Shown here piece after piece: positions 60,859-64,000 of a DNA stretch of 64,000 bases. The stretch's first letter is position 1. Each line of letters begins with the position of its first letter. Location: the NCBI GenBank assembly GCA_023439835.1, contig JAEXUW010000013.1, positions 1-64,000 of the forward strand. The letters run 5' to 3'. A program made the translations under genes and the position numbers. The DNA comes from Bacillota bacterium (lineage in GTDB: Bacteria; Bacillota; Clostridia; Oscillospirales; Ruminococcaceae). Under the pieces are notes generated by a model that did not search any database, had not been told where the DNA came from, and was given only the letters and a program-made list of their open reading frames with translations.

Positions 60859-61581
60859 TTATACGAAAGGCTTGATTTTTTCAGGCGTTTTCTGAGAAGT
60901 GCGGTCACTCTCAATGCCCCTGAGAAAGCTCAGCGCAATAAGCCCCTGTGCGATATAGTAAGCAGTCAGATTAAGATAGGGGAGTATAAAATGGGATTTA
61001 TTGTAGTAATACACGAACAGCAAAATGAAATCGGACATGAAGAAAAGTACTGCTCCCGCTATTGTCAGCCAAACCGCAAAGGGTGAGCTATGCCTTAATT
61101 TTCGAAGAGAAATAGCCTTTGAACACATGAAGGCAATCATGAGCGTATAGGCGATGATGAGGGGGAGCATTCCGTCAAAATCAAACCCCTTGAGAGTGTA
61201 GATAATTATAAAGGGCGGAACACAAAAGGGGAGCATGACAGCAAAATCCAATGGTGTAATTTTTGAAAGGGACGAAAAAGCAACTATGTAAATTAGCTGA
61301 GCGATTAGAAAGGAGGCAAAGCCGATTTCAAACATAAACTTGAATTCGGTCATTGAAAGAAAAAAGTCGCCGAATAGTGAAAATACAAGCCCTGACAGAA
61401 TTAGCCTGAAATAAGACTTGCTTTTTGGGGAGCTTAAATACCCTGAGATTGCCGTCAGAATAAAAAGCACGCTTGTGAAAACCTTGAAAACCTTTGAAGG
61501 AAGATAAGCGTCGGCGGCTGTCGAAAATACAAGAAAGCCAAGCGAAATAAGCATCGCGGTGAATAACATTTTTGTCATCAT
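60859..61581 (-). CDS. YhhN-family membrane protein
   Basis: 240 aa with about eight helices. SGLVFSLFGDFFLSM (near 63) and a C-terminal DFILLFVYYYNK are YhhN-like. Eukaryotic relatives are lysoplasmalogenases, but the activity of bacterial ones is not certain. Start ATG at 61581 or three bases downstream. Confidence 0.78.
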   Translation of the reverse strand: MMTKMLFTAMLISLGFLVFSTAADAYLPSKVFKVFTSVLFILTAISGYLSSPKSKSYFRLILSGLVFSLFGDFFLSMTEFKFMFEIGFASFLIAQLIYIVAFSSLSKITPLDFAVMLPFCVPPFIIIYTLKGFDFDGMLPLIIAYTLMIAFMCSKAISLRKLRHSSPFAVWLTIAGAVLFFMSDFILLFVYYYNKSHFILPYLNLTAYYIAQGLIALSFLRGIESDRTSQKTPEKIKPFV

Positions 61582-61704
61582 TCCATATCACTCCTAAAAA
61601 TTCTAATTAAATTATACCAGATAAAAAATAAAGTTTCAATAATTAATAATCTTTATGGATATTTTTACCATTTTATGCATATACATATAATGGGAGGAGT
61701 ATTC

Positions 61705-62817
61705 ATGAAAAAAATAATGCTTATTATAATATGTGTGATGTCGGCTGTTCTGACACAGAGCGACAAGGCAGAGGAGCCTGTTATAGCGGTGGTAAGCCCA
61801 CAGGTTATTGCGTCGGTTTCTCCGGCGGGACAAGCCGATTTAGCGGAGGCTCAGGAAACTTCAGAAATGCCGCCTGATGACATTCCAGCGGTTTTAGTGG
61901 AAAAGGAAATTAGTATCACGCTTTCATTTTTAGGCGACTGTATGCTTGCCACTTCAAAGGGAGGAATGTATGAGGGAAGCTTCAATTATATGGCGCAGAA
62001 TATGCCCCCCGAATATTTCTTTGAGGGCGTGATTGACATAATCGGTGAGGATGATTTTACAATTGCCGATTGTGAGAATGTATTCACGGACAGACCGCTT
62101 TATGAACTTGAAAAAGGTTACTATCCGGCATATTGGTTTAAAGGCCCGTCAAAAAATGCGGAGATTTTTTCATCAAACAGCATTGAGCTTGTCTCACTAG
62201 CGAACAACCATACATACGATTACGGGATAGAGGGCTATAACGACACAGTTTCGGCGGTGGAGAAAGCCGGTGTAGAGTGGACAGATGAGGCAAAGCCTGT
62301 AATTCTCGAAAAAGACGGCGTGAAAATCGCTGTGCTGTCGCTGATTTTATATCGTTACGGAACTTATGACGCAACCTTTTCTCAAATAGAGGAGTATAAG
62401 GATAAGGTGGATGCAGTGGTTGTTGTTTTTCACGGCGGAACAGAAAAGGTTCATGTTCCCGATGAATTTAAGGTTAAAGCGGCAAGAGCGTTTATTGACG
62501 CTGGGGCTAATGTAGTAGTCGGTGGGCATCCGCATGTTCTTCAGCCGTTTGAGGAATATAACGGAGGGCATATTGTGTATTCTATCGGGAACTTTTGCTA
62601 TGGCGGAAGCGGTGGCCCTGAAAACAGAACAATAATTTATCAGGAAACGCTAACCTTTGACAAGGACGGTAAATTAATAGGCATGAATGAAAACATCATA
62701 CCCTGTTATGTCTATTCCGGTCAGACAAATAATTATCAGCCAGCGGTGATATATGATGAGGAAATAAAAAACAAGGTGCTTGACTTCATGTATCAGCGAA
62801 GCAGCACCCTGTTTTAA
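61705..62817 (+). CDS. CapA-family metallophosphatase-like protein
   Basis: 370 aa. N-terminal hydrophobic signal (4-18), then LSFLGDCML (near 81), DCENVFTD, SLANNHTYDYG (near 165), VVFHGGTE and GGHPHVLQPFE, YSIGNFCYGG: the CapA/PgsA family. In poly-gamma-glutamate systems CapA acts with CapB/C, which are absent here. Extracytoplasmic, role unknown. ATG at 61705 has GGAGGAG upstream. Confidence 0.88.
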   Translation: MKKIMLIIICVMSAVLTQSDKAEEPVIAVVSPQVIASVSPAGQADLAEAQETSEMPPDDIPAVLVEKEISITLSFLGDCMLATSKGGMYEGSFNYMAQNMPPEYFFEGVIDIIGEDDFTIADCENVFTDRPLYELEKGYYPAYWFKGPSKNAEIFSSNSIELVSLANNHTYDYGIEGYNDTVSAVEKAGVEWTDEAKPVILEKDGVKIAVLSLILYRYGTYDATFSQIEEYKDKVDAVVVVFHGGTEKVHVPDEFKVKAARAFIDAGANVVVGGHPHVLQPFEEYNGGHIVYSIGNFCYGGSGGPENRTIIYQETLTFDKDGKLIGMNENIIPCYVYSGQTNNYQPAVIYDEEIKNKVLDFMYQRSSTLF

Positions 62818-62818
62818 A

Positions 62819-63103
62819 TCATATGTTTGAACAGCCACAGGTTCCCGGCTCTGGCGGTGCGGGGCAGTATAGGGTTTCACAGTATGCCTCGCAGGAGGCT
62901 GGATTGCTACAGCGTCGTATGCAGGTTTCAGGCTGAAAAACTCCCTCAGGCTGATTGCATATAGCCAAAAGGTCGGTGATTGTCAGCGGTGAAATTCCCG
63001 AAGAGGTTGGACAGACACGGCGGCAGTTTATAATCCGCTGTGCGGTCGGGCTTATATTGTTATTGTTATTATTATTACGTCGCCTGCAGTTACAGTTTCG
63101 CAT
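62819..63103 (-). CDS. Cys- and Asn-rich small protein
   Basis: 94 aa. Starts RNCNCRRRNNNNNNN, then a middle part (PLTITDLLAICNQPEG) and a Cys-dense tail (CIRRCSNPASCEAYCETLYC, CGC): 12 cysteines in all. ATG has GGGG eight bases upstream. No signal peptide. It could be a spore-coat-type or metal-binding protein; no family was recognised. Confidence 0.6.
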   Translation of the reverse strand: MRNCNCRRRNNNNNNNISPTAQRIINCRRVCPTSSGISPLTITDLLAICNQPEGVFQPETCIRRCSNPASCEAYCETLYCPAPPEPGTCGCSNI

Positions 63104-63180
63104 TGTTATTACCCCTTTGCATAGAATGAAAATTACTCAGTATATATTATGCCAAGAAAGTATTTTTGCGACTTTTATAC

Positions 63181-63234
63181 ACAAAAAAACTTCACTGTTA
63201 AAAGCTTTTTCAAGCAGAAAACGGTGAAGTTAAT
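63181..63234. terminator. Hairpin between rnpB and the Cys-rich gene
   Basis: ACTTCAC pairs with GTGAAGT across a 27-base loop with flanking A and T runs; weak. Confidence 0.45.
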
Positions 63235-63243
63235 TTTTAAAAA

Positions 63244-63592
63244 AGCGACTAAGCCGATAAGCCGAGTTTTGTCGTGTGCGATAATCTATCTGGTCTTTGC
63301 GTCGCCGCAAAGCTCTAGCCACCTAAGACAACCAAGCCTGTCGAGCAGACATTGACTTAATTGCTCCATCGGTGTTGCATCGGATAGGGTTTACATGGCA
63401 ATACGGTCTCCCGCATTCCGGTGAGCTCTTACCTCGCCTTTCCATCCTTACCCTGACTGGCGTCAAGGCGGTATATTTCTGTTGCACTGGCCCTAAGGTC
63501 GCCCTCGGCAGCCGTTAGCTGCTATCCCGCTCTTTGATGCTCGGACTTTCCTCGTGTACATAACGGACACGCTATCGCATAGCTTACTCGCT
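63244..63592 (-). ncRNA. rnpB: RNase P RNA
   Basis: On the minus strand P1 forms between AGCGAGTAAG (5') and CTTAGTCGCT (3'). Universal elements are present: GAGGAAAGTCCGAGC (P4 region), TGCAACAG, GAAAGGCGAGGTAAGAGCTC (cited in part), CATGTAAACCC, and the 3' ACTCGGCTTA. Catalytic RNA that cuts tRNA 5' leaders. Ends set by P1 and a T run after the 3' end; error about +-5 bases. Confidence 0.93.
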
Positions 63593-63600
63593 GAATTGAT

Positions 63601-63629
63601 AGTATAGCATAACTTTTTTTAATTGTCAA
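63601..63629 (-). promoter_or_regulatory. rnpB promoter
   Basis: Minus-strand TTGACA (63624-63629), 17 bases and TATACT (63601-63606), with the RNA 5' end 9 bases further on. Confidence 0.85.
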
Positions 63630-63647
63630 ATGGGAAAAAAAGTCGAG

Positions 63648-63664
63648 TATAATACCCGACTTTA
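63648..63664 (-). terminator. Terminator of the small gene at 63662
   Basis: AAAGTCG and CGACTTT around the loop, with a T run on the minus strand, overlapping the stop codon of the small gene. Confidence 0.6.
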
Positions 63665-63724
63665 GCCTATGAATATCAGCGCAATCGCAGCGATTGCAAG
63701 AAAAGCGGCAAAAAGCTTTTTCAT
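63662..63724 (-). CDS. Very short membrane peptide (20 aa)
   Basis: KKLFAAFLAIAAIALIFIG, a single hydrophobic helix after two Lys. GGGAGGTGT precedes two ATG codons; the second is preferred for spacing. A terminator directly follows. Small enough that chance cannot be excluded. Confidence 0.5.
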   Translation of the reverse strand: MKKLFAAFLAIAAIALIFIG

Positions 63725-63739
63725 CATACACCTCCCGAA

Positions 63740-64000
63740 TTAATCATTTAGCGGATAGCATCCGATAATTCTACCAGTTTCAATATAATACTGCTCCTGC
63801 TCCTCACTAGTCATCTGCTCGGTGTGCTCAATAGGCGCCTCGCTATAAAGCGCATACATTACATACTCACCGTTTTCATTAGTTTTAAAAAGCCAATAGC
63901 CCTCAAAATCATCCCCAAGTCCCTCTATTAGATCACAGCCGTCAGTGCCTGTTGTTTTATTCCTATCATCACATTCATATATAGTGTCAAATAAAACAGG
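63740..64000 (-). CDS. Unknown acidic protein, C-terminal part (5' end outside window)
   Basis: Open from the window edge to TAA; 86 residues seen. Acidic and Tyr-rich: IEGLGDDFEGYWLFKTNENG, YALYSEAPIEHTEQMTSEEQ, ending RIIGCYPLND. No family was recognised. Its start lies beyond the window. Confidence 0.6.
   Translation of the reverse strand, partial: PVLFDTIYECDDRNKTTGTDGCDLIEGLGDDFEGYWLFKTNENGEYVMYALYSEAPIEHTEQMTSEEQEQYYIETGRIIGCYPLND

Noticed and set aside
61705..62817. Poly-gamma-glutamate capsule operon
   Set aside because: CapB and CapC homologues are not in the neighbourhood.

Overview
The window looks like the chromosome of a low-to-moderate GC, Gram-positive anaerobe of the class Clostridia, most likely in the Ruminococcaceae/Oscillospiraceae. 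Evidence: the fab/acc cluster uses FabK (not FabI), glycolysis has a PPi-type phosphofructokinase, feoA-feoA-feoB is followed by a Cys-rich FeoB partner, and there is a lactate dehydrogenase, SpoVB-type flippase, DUF421/DUF4363 pair, Thr-rich lipoprotein linkers and a CBM2-GH5 cellulase. Genus-level assignment is inference only.

Layout. 1-1500 is an AT-rich accessory patch: the end of a leucine-rich-repeat protein, a start-less secreted-protein C-terminal module, and a translationally coupled membrane protein, bounded by two copies of the same short coding seam; it ends at a terminator and tRNA-Arg(ACG). 1797-6043 holds mtnN, ilvE and pfp, with two 318-bp tandem repeats between ilvE and pfp. 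6132-11574 is a leftward block (SGNH lipoprotein, long FtsA-like protein, aroK, aroE, fabD). Divergent from it, 11814-20514 is a fatty-acid operon: fabH, fabK, an unknown gene, fabG, fabF, accB, fabZ, accC, accD, accA, acpP. A five-hairpin element between duplicated terminators separates it from htpG, which carries a perfect CIRCE operator. A CBM2-GH5 endoglucanase follows.

24925-28163 contains an orphan consensus promoter with strong hairpins (possible small RNA) and then the iron-uptake operon, with two matching GTTAG-N6-CTAAC palindromes. 28230-39191 is mostly housekeeping: VanY-type carboxypeptidase, recG, fakA/Asp23 pair, DUF421/DUF4363, nrdR, a TIM-barrel isomerase/epimerase, ldh and a DUF5131 protein.

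39403-49393 is the most distinctive metabolic locus: an IclR regulator, three copies of a 24-bp three-half-site operator, a sialidase-fold protein, a DHDPS/NanA-family aldolase or lyase, a complete tripartite tricarboxylate transporter (TctC-TctB-TctA), a FucI-family isomerase, an AraB-like ribulokinase and a YhcH/TabA-type cupin. No deoxyketose-1-phosphate aldolase is present, which argues for a D-arabinose/ribulose-like route, or an unknown sugar acid, rather than classical fucose breakdown. Next is an ABC-2 exporter (one ATPase, two permeases) behind a perfect consensus promoter and a structured leader RNA with mutually exclusive pairings.

52310-64000 holds a Dabb protein, an NfeD/flotillin pair, a DUF975 protein, a SpoVB-family flippase, a DUF4250 protein, a DacF-type carboxypeptidase, a metallophosphoesterase, a pentapeptide-repeat protein, a YhhN protein, a CapA-like protein, a Cys/Asn-rich small protein, RNase P RNA (rnpB) and the 3' end of an unknown gene. 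Several small genes (20-61 aa) with good ribosome-binding sites are included.
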